Assembly (NCBI GenBank): GCA_026985075.1
Contig: JALSQX010000048.1
Coordinates: 1 to 43,217 of the forward strand
DNA from: Blastocatellia bacterium
GTDB taxonomy: Bacteria; Acidobacteriota; Blastocatellia; HR10; J050
Length of the DNA: 43,217 bases
Reading direction: 5' to 3'
A program made the translations under genes and the position numbers. Shown here one piece after another: positions 25,722 through 34,224 of this stretch. Each line of letters starts with the position of its first letter. The stretch's first letter is position 1. The notes under the pieces are model-generated. The model made no database searches, was not told the DNA's origin, and saw only the letters and a list, made by a program, of their open reading frames with translations.

Positions 25722-25808
25722 ATGGACAAGATTGTGGAGAAGATGAATGAGTGGGAGGGCTGGAACCGCTACCGAGCCATTCCGCTCCGGGAGCTGGACC
25801 GCTGGTGA
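25722..25808 (+). CDS. possible 28-residue small protein in the leader
   Basis: ATG 25722 follows GGGGTGA and opens a 28-codon frame ending TGA at 25806-25808. The peptide begins MDKIVEKMNEWEGW, contains four Trp in all, and has charged and aromatic residues in a coding-like mix. There is no homology I recognise. It lies between the leader stem and the metalloprotease start. It may be a leader peptide or chance. Confidence 0.3.
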   Translation: MDKIVEKMNEWEGWNRYRAIPLRELDRW

Positions 25809-25842
25809 GTCATGAAAGAAAGGGCCACTCCTTGATGACTCA
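25806..25842 (+). repeat. 8-bp inverted repeat before the metalloprotease
   Basis: TGAGTCAT (25806-25813) and ATGACTCA (25835-25842) are perfect inverted copies around 21 bp. The first arm overlaps the stop codon of the small frame at 25722. It could be a transcriptional operator or mRNA hairpin. Confidence 0.4.
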
Positions 25843-25880
25843 TCCATGAGCGCCGGTCAATGAGAGGAAGGAGGTGAGCA

Positions 25881-25973
25881 ATGAGCAGTGAAGAGAGCGT
25901 GAGGTGTGGGAGGGGCGCTCGACTCCTGAGGTCATCGGGGGGCGGCGCAGGCGAAGATGGAATCTGGTCGTGA
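25881..25973 (+). other. 30-codon frame with ideal ribosome site: leader ORF or frameshifted 5' end
   Basis: GGAAGGAGGTGAGCA immediately precedes ATG 25881, the same layout as the starts of the next genes. This frame closes at TGA 25971, which overlaps an ATG of the metalloprotease frame (TGATG). One extra base in the G6 run at 25937-25942 would join it to the downstream frame and give a basic n-region (RRRRW) ahead of the hydrophobic core. It is either a translationally coupled leader peptide or the true, frameshifted start of the protease. Confidence 0.6.
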
Positions 25974-27784
25974 TGGGTCTCCTGCTTCTTCCCGGGTGCC
26001 TGGTCTCTCTGCCATCGGGGGAGGCGGGGGGTGTTCTCTCAGCAAGGGCGCCGGAGTTGATCTCCCGCTTCTCTGCCGGGGGAGCGCGGGCCGAGCTCTT
26101 GTCGCCCTCGGTGGCGCGCGGGCGGGGTGGGTTTGTGCAGTACGTGGATGAGGGGAATCTCATCTGTCGTCGGGCAACCCGGGAAGAGAGGCTCTCCATG
26201 AGACGACGCACTCTAATGCTCCCTCTGCGGGTCATTTCCCCCGTTCATCTCACCCAACAGCCGGATGGGCTGAACATCATGTTGCGCGGCACGTCGCAGC
26301 TTGAGAGCTTCCCCGAAGCCCAGGCCGCCTTTTTAAGGGCTGCCGCCAGGTGGGAAGCGCTGATTCACACGCCCATCACCATCGTGATCGACGTTGATTT
26401 TGGGCCCACCCGCTTCGGTGAGCCATTCGATGAGGGTGTGTTGGGATCGACGATCGGGCAGCCCCTCCTCCTTCGTTCCGGATACCCGGATATCCGCTCT
26501 CGTTTGATTGAGGGAGCATCCAATGCGCAAGAAGCGTCGCTTTACCCGCTGCTGCCGATTGGTGCCGTTCCCACCGATCTTGGCGACACGGCCGATGTGT
26601 TTGCTCCTTCCGCTGTGTTCCGCGCGCTCGGTCTTATCGATCCCGTGGCCGATCCCGATGGGGAGCGAGGCCGATTTGGCGATCCACCCAACATCGGATT
26701 CAACGCCAACTTCCAATTCGACTTCAATCCCGCCGATGGGATCGATCGTGAGGCGTTCGATTTTGAGACCGTGGCCGCGCATGAGATCGGTCATGTACTG
26801 GGGTTCATATCCAATGTGGGCGAGCAAGAGTTGAGTCCTTCGGCGCGCCTTTCTCTCACCACGTGGGATCTATTTCGGTTTCGTCCGGACACGACGCGGG
26901 GAACGTTCCCTGCGGCTCAACGAATTTTGTCTTCGGGGGGTGATCAGGTGTTTTTCGCCGGGGGCCCCGAGCTGCCGCTCTCCACGGGGCGACCAGATGG
27001 CTCTGGCGGGGATGGGCGTCAGGCCAGTCACTGGAAGGATGACGATCTCACGGGACAGTACATCGGCATCATGGACCCTACCATACCGCCTGGTGTGCGT
27101 CAGGAGATCACTGACAATGATCTGTTAGCCCTCAACTTCATGGGCCACAGGATCGAAGCCCCGGCGGTGCAGCGCGGCGATGTGAATCAGGATGGGGTGG
27201 TCAACGTGCAGGATGTGATTCGTCTGATTCAACATCTGACGGGCGAGCGCCCGCTCACCGGGGCGGGGTTGGAGGCGGCCGATGTGAATCGGGATGGGGT
27301 GGTCAACGTGCAGGATGTGATCCTGCTCATCCAGATGCTGACCGGCCAGCAATCCACAAGGTTCACCATCGTCGCCCGGCGGGCGCTGGCTCGCGGGATT
27401 GCTCTTGGTGAGGGAGAGCAAACACGCACGGGGATGAGCGTGCCGATCGTCATCGACGATGGCTCGGGCATCGCTGCTGCTCAGGTGGTGATCGCCTATG
27501 ATCCCGTGAACCTCCAACTGGCCGGCCCGCCGGTCGTCACCAGAGGCGAGCTCGTCCCCGGAGACGTCGAGCTTCATGTGAACGCCGGTGAACCGGGGCG
27601 GATCGTCGTGGTATTGGCGCCGCCGGTCAGGTCGCCGGTGCCCATGCTGCGGAGAGGTCCGGGCACTCTGTTGTGGATGCACTTCAGGCCTGTGGGAGAA
27701 GCTGGCGCGGCGAGCGTGCGCCTTGTACAGGCAGTGTTCGCGGACGGGGCCGGACATCATATTCCGGCGCTCCATGAGCATTAA
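25904..27784 (+). CDS. secreted zinc metalloprotease-like protein with dockerin and cohesin-like domains
   Basis: A 626-codon frame from GTG 25904; the real start may be ATG 25881 (frameshift) or ATG 25973. A hydrophobic segment LVVMGLLLLPGCLVSL (a possible lipobox) directs export. The N-terminal half holds a metalloprotease domain with HEIGHVLGF at about 293-301, a zincin motif whose third ligand would lie downstream. Residues 425-482 are a type I dockerin with two calcium loops, GDVNQDGVVNVQDV and ADVNRDGVVNVQDV. Residues 490-620 resemble a cohesin-type beta-sandwich (VPIVIDDGSGIAAAQVVIAYDP). It may be a cell-surface or secreted protease that binds partners by dockerin-cohesin pairing. It is the first of four tandem exported proteins. 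Confidence 0.85.
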   Translation: MWEGRSTPEVIGGRRRRRWNLVVMGLLLLPGCLVSLPSGEAGGVLSARAPELISRFSAGGARAELLSPSVARGRGGFVQYVDEGNLICRRATREERLSMRRRTLMLPLRVISPVHLTQQPDGLNIMLRGTSQLESFPEAQAAFLRAAARWEALIHTPITIVIDVDFGPTRFGEPFDEGVLGSTIGQPLLLRSGYPDIRSRLIEGASNAQEASLYPLLPIGAVPTDLGDTADVFAPSAVFRALGLIDPVADPDGERGRFGDPPNIGFNANFQFDFNPADGIDREAFDFETVAAHEIGHVLGFISNVGEQELSPSARLSLTTWDLFRFRPDTTRGTFPAAQRILSSGGDQVFFAGGPELPLSTGRPDGSGGDGRQASHWKDDDLTGQYIGIMDPTIPPGVRQEITDNDLLALNFMGHRIEAPAVQRGDVNQDGVVNVQDVIRLIQHLTGERPLTGAGLEAADVNRDGVVNVQDVILLIQMLTGQQSTRFTIVARRALARGIALGEGEQTRTGMSVPIVIDDGSGIAAAQVVIAYDPVNLQLAGPPVVTRGELVPGDVELHVNAGEPGRIVVVLAPPVRSPVPMLRRGPGTLLWMHFRPVGEAGAASVRLVQAVFADGAGHHIPALHEH

Positions 27785-27944
27785 AGGCTGGCGCTCATGG
27801 GTTGCCTCCCACTGACGACTCCTCCGCGGTCGGGACTCGCTCATGGCGCGGGCTGCGGGGGGTCGGCTGGGTCACCGAGGGTGACATATGAGCGAGATGC
27901 TGAACGGTAGTAGTAAGAGGGCAGCCTCTTTCCCATGTGCTCTG

Positions 27945-27989
27945 CTTCGTCGGGGGAACGTTAATGGAGTAGAGGTTCTCCCGACGAAG
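27945..27989. repeat. 15-bp inverted repeat after the metalloprotease
   Basis: CTTCGTCGGGGGAAC (27945-27959) pairs with GTTCTCCCGACGAAG (27975-27989), one pair being G-U, around a 15-nt loop. It lies about 160 bp after the protease stop and 15 bp before the second leader. It lacks a T-run on either side. It could be a terminator, a boundary or part of the leader. Confidence 0.55.
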
Positions 27990-28003
27990 TTGGCGAAGAC
28001 ATC

Positions 28004-28190
28004 CCGAAAAAATTTATCTCGCATGACGCATTGTGTGGCGATTTTGCGCTATAGAGGATGAAGGAGAAGAATGTGGAGCGGGAGATCCGAGAGGGCGCGG
28101 GCTGACGTTGAATTCCTCCTCTGGGCGAGAGTGCGTCGTCCCGATCTCCTGAAACAATTGAGTCTCTCCTCTGGGGAGAGGCCTGGGTCC
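28004..28190 (+). promoter_or_regulatory. structured leader element, copy 2 (before RHS protein)
   Basis: It begins CCGAAAAAA, then GCATGACGCATTGTGTG and the core GCGATTTTGCGCTATAGAG (ATTTTGCGC at 28041-28049). The stem is GGAGATC (28081-28087) with GATCTCC (28143-28149). The inner segment reads GGGCGAGAGTGC, aligned with CGAGGGC of the other copies, and the tail is CCTGAAACA. A second hairpin, CTCTCC/GGAGAG, is at 28164-28180, as in copy 1. The stem sequence differs from the other copies, but pairing is preserved. Confidence 0.72.
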
Positions 28191-28263
28191 ATTTGCCGGG
28201 GCGGATGATTCGGAAATGGCCAGAGTGGAGTATGACAACCTGTACGGTGATTTCGCGCCATAT

Positions 28264-28285
28264 ATTTTGCCCAAAGGGCCAAAAT
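28264..28285 (+). repeat. small palindrome beside the RHS ribosome site
   Basis: ATTTTGCCC-AAA-GGGCCAAAAT forms a hairpin with one bulged C and sits just before GAGGAGGTGAGG and the ATG at 28307. Part of it (GATTTTxCCCAA..GGGCAAAATC) recurs in the larger palindrome at 33964-34004. Confidence 0.5.
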
Positions 28286-28306
28286 CGCCAAAAGAGGAGG
28301 TGAGGA

Positions 28307-31300
28307 ATGAGAAAACTCATCATGGCATTGCTCATGACCGCGTTTCTGGCCCCTTTGTCTGGGGTAAGAGGACCAACCACCGTCGTTTCTCAGGCTGGCT
28401 GCGTGGCGCCGCCAGCAGGGATGATCAGTTGGTGGGATGCCGATGAAGTCATAGGGACGACCGTCGTTGATATTCAAGACGGAAATGATGGGACAATGGT
28501 AGGCAACGTGACGATTGTTCCCGGTATCGTCGGCGATGCGTTCAACTTTGATGGGGATGCCTCTATCCAGGTGCCGAACTCGGCGAACCTGGAGCCCTCG
28601 GAGGTCACCGTTGATGCCTGGGTGAGAAGCGATGGGCCCGGTTCTTTTGCCTACATCGTGTCCAAAGGAGCGGACAGTTGTCTTTTCTCCTCTTATGCCC
28701 TGTATACAGGCAGTAGTGGAGGGCTCTTTTTTTACATCTCCAACGGTTCTATATTTTTTCTCTCCCCTGATGCGGGGACAGGCGTTTGGGATGGGGCGTG
28801 GCATCACGTCGCGGGCACATTTGATGGGAGCACCGTCAGGTTATATGTGGACGGCGCAGAGGTTGGATCCGGAACCTCCGTGTCAGATTCAATTGCCTAT
28901 AATCTCCCCACTACGAATGATCTTTTCATCGGGGAGTATGCCGCATCTGGTAGCTGTTCTGTTGATGTTTCTTTCGTGGGCGACATTGACGAAGTGGAAA
29001 TCTTCGACCGCGCGCTCTCGGAGGCGGAAATCGCGGATATCTTCGCCGCTGGCAGCGCAGGTAAATGCAAAGATGGGACGCCTCCACCACCGCCACCACC
29101 ACCTCCCCCACCCCCGTCCGGCGTCAGTTGCACATTGGAGCCGGCCACAGCCACGAACCTGGTGGGCACGAGTCACACGGTGACCGTCACGGTGACCGCC
29201 GACGGGGAGCCACAACCGGGCGTCATCGTGTTCTTCACCATCACGGATGGGCCGAATGCCGGCATCACGACCGGCGCCATCACTGAACGCGATGGCCGAG
29301 CCAGCTTTTTCTACGTCAGTAATGGGATTGCGGGCACTGACACTATTGAGGCCAGTGGTACGGTGGGAGGGGAATCCTTCTCCTGTACAGCAATGAAGGA
29401 GTGGACTGAGAACACTTGCATCCTGCAGCCGGAGGCGGTGCGCGGTCCAGTAGGCATCGACCACACGGTCAGAGTCACCGTCTTCGTCAACAGGAAGCCG
29501 CAACCGGGCACACGGGTGAGGTTCAGAATTACGCGAGGACCGAATATTGGGCTGACAGATATGGCTCTCACCGATTTCTTTGGTCAGGCTTTCTTCACCT
29601 ATACGAGTGAGGAGGTGGGGACTGACGTCATCAAAGCTAGCGGCACGGCCAATGGCATGTCTTTCAGTTGCACAGCGATCAAGGAGTGGACAGAGGGTGG
29701 AATCATATCGGGGTTGAGGCCGTTGCCTGGACCCGTCTTTTCGGGCCCTGGCAACTTGGGCAACCCGTCCATCACCAGTGGAACCGCCGTTGGTTGTCCG
29801 GTGAACGTGAGCAGCGGGAATATGTTCCATCAGTTCGAGGATATGAACATTTCCAGTCGTGGATTTCCCATTCGGCTCGTGCGCACGTATAACAGTCGCT
29901 CGGCGATTGATGGTCCGTTCGGCTTCGGGTGGACGCACAGCTACAACATGTTTCTGGCAAAGGTTCGGCGCTCGGTCGTGTTCTTTAATGAGAGTGGCGG
30001 GCAATTTACGTTCACCAAACGGGGCCGAGGGTTTGTTGCTCCGCCCGGATTGAATATGACGCTGACCGGAGAGAGCCACGGGTTCACGTTGCGCAAGAAG
30101 GACGGCACTGAGTTGCGATTCGATGGGAATGGGAGATTGCAGAGCCTCACCGATCGCAATGGGAATGCGCAGACGTTGAGCTACGATGATCAAGGGAATC
30201 TCCAAACAATTACCGATGCGCTCGGGCGCCAGATCACCTTCACGTACGACGCGAAGAACAAGATCGTGGAGATCCGGGATTTCACCGGTCGGCGACTCAC
30301 GTATGATTACGACGATGAGGGCAATCTCATCGAGTCAGTCGATTTCGGCGGGAACAAAACGACGTACACGTACTACGGCAACTTCTTCAATGACCACAAT
30401 CTGAAGACGATCACTTTCCCGGAAGGGAACACGATCACGTACATCTATGACATGGATGACCGGGTGACCAAGGTGATCGGCCCCGGCGGGGGTGAGATGA
30501 AGTTCGAGTATGGGCCGTTTCGGAGGACGCGGGTCACTGATGAGCGCGGATTTGTCTGGACGTTCAAATACAACGGGAATGGGAACGTGACGCGGATCAT
30601 CAATCCGGAGGGGAATCTCATCGAGCAGGAGTGGGACGAGAATGCCAATTTGATGGCTCGGACGGATGAAGCGGGCTTCACGACCCGGTTCGAGTATGAC
30701 GAGCGGGGGAATTTGCTCAAGCGCACCGATCCACTTGGGAATACAGTCCAGTTCACGTACGAGCCAAGGTTTAATCGGGTCACGAGCCTCAGGGACAAGA
30801 ACGGCCACCTCACGCGGTTTGAGTATGACGCCAATGGTAATCCAATGAGGATTATTGATCCGCTCGGCGGAGAAATTACATTGACCTACGATAGTTTCGG
30901 CAATGTACTCACTGTCACCAACGAGGAAGGTCATATCTTCTCCACCACCTACGACCTGCTTGACAATCCTATAGAGATCCGAGACGCACTTGGGAATGTG
31001 GTGAGATTGAGGTTCGACGCACTCAGACGCCTCACAAACGTGATTAATCCGCTCAACAACGAACTGCGCCTGGAATACGACAGCCTGGATCGCATCACGA
31101 AAATCACAGATGAGTTGGGCAACGTCACCGCTTTCAACTACGATGGGAACAGTAATATAGTGCAATGGACGGATGGCAGTGGAAATGTGACACGCTTTGC
31201 CTATGACCAGCTGAATAATTTGACTCAGGTGACCGATGCATTGGGAAACGTGATCCAATACGGGTATGAAACTGAGGAATGTTTTTGTGTCTCCACGTCG

Positions 31301-33271
31301 AATGTAACTTCATTCATCAACGCGAGAGGTGAGACCTGGACGTACGCATACAATTTCCGAGACCAACTCATAGAGATTCGCGATCCCTTAGGCAACGTCA
31401 CTCACCTCGCTTACGACGCCCGTGGCAATCTGATCAAAAAGACCGATGCGAACGGGAACACAATTCGATTTGAGTATGACGAATTGAATCGTTTGGTCCG
31501 AAAGATTTTTCCCGACGGAACAGAAGAGACGTTCACATATGACGCCAACAGCAATCTGCTCACGGCGTCCAATCAACACATGACGCTCACGTTCACTTAT
31601 GACGAACGGAGTCGCATCACCAGTGTCACTGACTCACGCTTTCCCAAGAGAATTCGCTACACGTATGATCGCATTGGCAATCGTGTGACGATGACGGACC
31701 CTGACGGAGGAGTCACAAGATATAGCTATGATGGGAACCGTCAGATCGGAACAATTGTGGACCCTCGTGATCAGATCATCAGTTTCAATTATGACGCTTT
31801 GGGTCGCCGAATCGAGCTGAGTCTGCCCAATAATGTGGTCACCACTTATCGCTATGATGATGCCGGTCGACTTCTCAGCTTGGTGAATCAACTTGCTCGT
31901 AGTTCCAATCTGATCTCCAGCTTCTCCTACACTTATGATGGAATAGGGAACCGAATGAGCATGGCCCAACAGCGACCCAATGTCGCTGCAAGCCCTCAAC
32001 TCTCCTTCACATATGATAATCTCTACCGCTTAATAGAAGCCACCCGCCCGTTACCCCATCAGCCACTCGAGACCTTTCAGTACGATCCAGCGGGCAATCG
32101 CCTCCGCCGCGATGGGCAGGCGGCCGCCTCCGTCTTCGATGCTGCTAATCGACTTATTGAGGATGAGACCTTCACCTACACCTATGATGCCAATGGCAAT
32201 CTCATCAGCAAGACAAATAAGATCACAGGGGCCATCACAGCTTACCACTATGACTTTGAAAATCAGCTTGTCCGGGTTGACTTGCCCAATGGGGCCGTGG
32301 TGCGCTATCAGTATGATGCTCTTGGACGGCGCATCGAAAAGGATGTCAATGGTGAGATCACTCGCTATGTCTATGATGACGAAGACATCCTCTTGGAATT
32401 GGATGACGCGAATCGTCTCGTAGCTCGCTACACTCACGGCCTGGGCATCGACGAGCCACTGATGATGGAGCGCGATTTGAATGGCAACGGGACGTTCGAA
32501 GCCGATGAGCGATTCTTCTATCACACTGATGGCCTCGGCAGCATCACGGAATTGACTGACTCAACCGGTATCGTGCAGCAGAGCTATGTCTATGACTCAT
32601 TTGGGAATATTGTGGCGGTGACCTGTGAGGGCGAAACCTTCACCGGCACGAAGGTGGTGCAGACTGCGCTCGCCGATCCCTCCGTCTGTCTGCCGAACCC
32701 ATACACGTACACGGCGCGCGAATTTGATGCCGAGAGTGGTCTGTACTACTACAGAGCGAGGTACTATGACGCAAGCGTGGGGAGATTCCTCTCTGAAGAT
32801 CCCATCCTGTTTGCGGATTTCGGGCTGGAGGTCGTGTTGAAGTTGATGTCCAGGAGATTGATCTCGCGGAATCTGACTCGCTTCCTGTTTGCAGGTGACC
32901 AAACGCACCTTTATGTGTATGTGAACAATAACCCTTTAACGTTTGTCGATCCAACCGGGTTGCAGGCAGACAACGAATCGAACGGCTTCTTGGAGTGGGT
33001 TAAAACTATGTTTAGTATTGGCTCTCGAGCTCCGGTCCCGGGACCTATAAAAGGAGGAGCGGGGGCAACCGAGGGCATGGTGGAAATTCAAAAGAGCGGT
33101 ATATCAGGTGATAGATATTATCTGAAGCTTCTGCTTTACGACCAAGAAATGGCTGATAAGTTTTTCAGGGATGTAGGTCCAAACGCTAATATTGCGGAAA
33201 CCTTGCAATGGATTCAAGATCACCGGGAAATTCTTAAAGAACGGGGGATCCCGGTTTGTAGGATAAAATAG
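28307..33271 (+). CDS. LamG-Ig-RHS/YD repeat surface protein with variable C-terminus
   Basis: A 1654-residue exported protein. Signal peptide at 1-31; LamG/concanavalin-like jelly roll at about 35-250; a run of prolines at about 257-268; two Ig-like (Big-type) domains at about 270-465, each opening C-x-L-x-P and closing with SFSCTA; a DUF6531-like entry domain (VNVSSGNMFHQFEDM, about 497); dozens of YD repeats (typically GN-x(n)-YDxxGNL) at about 600-1440; RHS core RYYDASVGRFLSEDPI; and DPTGL at about 1557. The last 95 or so residues (from ADNESNGFLEW) are a unique tip of the kind that in RHS polymorphic toxins is the effector. No nuclease or other motif is recognisable in it, and no immunity-like gene follows. 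GAGGAGGTGAGGA precedes the ATG. Confidence 0.92.
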   Translation: MRKLIMALLMTAFLAPLSGVRGPTTVVSQAGCVAPPAGMISWWDADEVIGTTVVDIQDGNDGTMVGNVTIVPGIVGDAFNFDGDASIQVPNSANLEPSEVTVDAWVRSDGPGSFAYIVSKGADSCLFSSYALYTGSSGGLFFYISNGSIFFLSPDAGTGVWDGAWHHVAGTFDGSTVRLYVDGAEVGSGTSVSDSIAYNLPTTNDLFIGEYAASGSCSVDVSFVGDIDEVEIFDRALSEAEIADIFAAGSAGKCKDGTPPPPPPPPPPPPSGVSCTLEPATATNLVGTSHTVTVTVTADGEPQPGVIVFFTITDGPNAGITTGAITERDGRASFFYVSNGIAGTDTIEASGTVGGESFSCTAMKEWTENTCILQPEAVRGPVGIDHTVRVTVFVNRKPQPGTRVRFRITRGPNIGLTDMALTDFFGQAFFTYTSEEVGTDVIKASGTANGMSFSCTAIKEWTEGGIISGLRPLPGPVFSGPGNLGNPSITSGTAVGCPVNVSSGNMFHQFEDMNISSRGFPIRLVRTYNSRSAIDGPFGFGWTHSYNMFLAKVRRSVVFFNESGGQFTFTKRGRGFVAPPGLNMTLTGESHGFTLRKKDGTELRFDGNGRLQSLTDRNGNAQTLSYDDQGNLQTITDALGRQITFTYDAKNKIVEIRDFTGRRLTYDYDDEGNLIESVDFGGNKTTYTYYGNFFNDHNLKTITFPEGNTITYIYDMDDRVTKVIGPGGGEMKFEYGPFRRTRVTDERGFVWTFKYNGNGNVTRIINPEGNLIEQEWDENANLMARTDEAGFTTRFEYDERGNLLKRTDPLGNTVQFTYEPRFNRVTSLRDKNGHLTRFEYDANGNPMRIIDPLGGEITLTYDSFGNVLTVTNEEGHIFSTTYDLLDNPIEIRDALGNVVRLRFDALRRLTNVINPLNNELRLEYDSLDRITKITDELGNVTAFNYDGNSNIVQWTDGSGNVTRFAYDQLNNLTQVTDALGNVIQYGYETEECFCVSTSNVTSFINARGETWTYAYNFRDQLIEIRDPLGNVTHLAYDARGNLIKKTDANGNTIRFEYDELNRLVRKIFPDGTEETFTYDANSNLLTASNQHMTLTFTYDERSRITSVTDSRFPKRIRYTYDRIGNRVTMTDPDGGVTRYSYDGNRQIGTIVDPRDQIISFNYDALGRRIELSLPNNVVTTYRYDDAGRLLSLVNQLARSSNLISSFSYTYDGIGNRMSMAQQRPNVAASPQLSFTYDNLYRLIEATRPLPHQPLETFQYDPAGNRLRRDGQAAASVFDAANRLIEDETFTYTYDANGNLISKTNKITGAITAYHYDFENQLVRVDLPNGAVVRYQYDALGRRIEKDVNGEITRYVYDDEDILLELDDANRLVARYTHGLGIDEPLMMERDLNGNGTFEADERFFYHTDGLGSITELTDSTGIVQQSYVYDSFGNIVAVTCEGETFTGTKVVQTALADPSVCLPNPYTYTAREFDAESGLYYYRARYYDASVGRFLSEDPILFADFGLEVVLKLMSRRLISRNLTRFLFAGDQTHLYVYVNNNPLTFVDPTGLQADNESNGFLEWVKTMFSIGSRAPVPGPIKGGAGATEGMVEIQKSGISGDRYYLKLLLYDQEMADKFFRDVGPNANIAETLQWIQDHREILKERGIPVCRIK

Positions 33272-33312
33272 CCAAGTAGGGCAACTGGCTTGGGTAAGGC
33301 CCGGCTGGTGGA

Positions 33313-33684
33313 GTGACATTTGAGCGGACAGTGACTGATCCATGCGAGGCGACTGGCACAGACACAGCCGATGTCAATATCAATGATGTGCTGGGGCTCG
33401 AAGACGAGAGTAACGATCACCGTCTGCGACTCTTCCCTTGCAGTGGGCGCTACATCTGGCAGAAGCCCGATGGGACCGAAGTGACGCACTTTGCCACGAT
33501 CACGGTGGTGAGTGGGGTAGCCATCCAGTTTGCGAATGTGCCGAGCGATCTGAACCTGCTGAAGGGAAGGATTTTGCTGTCGCGGCGGCTGGACAATGCG
33601 CGGCTGACGGAGCCGAGAGGGCATTGTGGGCGAACCTCCACGATCGTTGATGCGGACATGGATGACAACGGGCCGTGCCCGTAG
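33313..33684 (+). pseudogene. fragment resembling the C-terminus of an exported protein
   Basis: A GTG-started frame of 123 codons opens with VTDPCEATGTDTADVNIND, the style of beta-sandwich surface proteins, and continues with an unfamiliar domain containing GRYIWQKPDGTEVTHFATITVVSG and Cys pairs, ending DADMDDNGPCP. It lacks a signal peptide. It directly follows the RHS gene, where an immunity gene would sit, but it looks more like the remnant of a larger surface protein. An expressed small protein cannot be excluded. Confidence 0.4.
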
Positions 33685-33830
33685 ATCAGCACTGGAGGAC
33701 CGGACTGGCTCCGGCCCGTCCGAGCCTGAGTGGGTGTTCGGCACCGATCCAGGCTGTTCCGGCTCTTTGGCGTAGGGCGCGTGCCTGCGGACATGCGCCT
33801 CGCCCTGGTCACGGATCTTTCAGTCTGGAG

Positions 33831-33860
33831 CTTGGCGAATTTCCGGCGAAATTCGCCAAG
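33831..33860. repeat. 13-bp perfect palindrome after the RHS region
   Basis: CTTGGCGAATTTC (33831-33843) and GAAATTCGCCAAG (33848-33860) are perfect complements with a 4-nt loop. No T-tract follows. It may be a terminator for the RHS transcript or a REP-like element. Confidence 0.6.
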
Positions 33861-33963
33861 TTCACACGCTCGAGCCCAAAAGAATTCCGCGAGACTCACT
33901 TTATTTCTCCTGTTCCATGAATGTGGCCATTTCCTTGAGGATTTGGCCAAGCGCGGGTTCATT

Positions 33964-34004
33964 ACTGTGGCGATTTTTACCCAAGGGGCAAAAATCACCA
34001 CAGT
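33964..34004. repeat. long imperfect palindrome before leader copy 3
   Basis: Arms ACTGTGG, GATTTTT and CCC pair with GGG, AAAAATC and CCACAGT, with two single mismatches and an AAG loop. Its TGTGGCGATTTT word is repeated 15 bp later as part of leader copy 3, suggesting that the leader core and this palindrome share an origin. Confidence 0.6.
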
Positions 34005-34010
34005 TAAGCC

Positions 34011-34140
34011 TGACACACTTTGTGGCGATTTTGCGCTAGAGAGAGTGAAAGGGAAAAATGTGGCTCGGGAGGTCAGGGTCGCCGGCAGACAGAGAAGGCC
34101 TGATCTTCGGGCGAGGGCATGACTCCTGGCCTCCCGAACA
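34011..34140 (+). promoter_or_regulatory. structured leader element, copy 3 (before beta-propeller)
   Basis: The core TGTGGCGATTTTGCGCTAG has ATTTTGCGC at 34028-34036, then AGAGAGTGAAAGGG. The stem is CGGGAGGTCAGG (34066-34077) with CCTGGCCTCCCG (34125-34136), twelve pairs with one G-U. Inside is a small hairpin ending TTCGGGC and the conserved CGAGGGC (34112-34118). The tail is CCCGAACAA. The A-rich 5' block of the other copies is replaced by the palindrome at 33964-34004. Confidence 0.72.
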
Positions 34141-34224
34141 ATGTGCAGTGTTATGTGAATGCCCGTTTGGTGGATGCCGTTGTGTACTCGCCAAATGGCC
34201 AGAGGAAAAGGAGGTGACAGGAGT

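Noticed and set aside
28030-28050. Reading the leader core as a sigma-54 promoter
   Set aside because: GG and GC are 9 bp or less apart instead of the required 10, and spacing is not kept in all four copies.
29070-29120. CCACC-rich run as a microsatellite or CRISPR-like repeat
   Set aside because: It simply encodes the polyproline linker of the RHS protein.
30335-31258. 307-residue minus-strand frame in the RHS gene
   Set aside because: Arises from the periodic YD-repeat codons read backwards.
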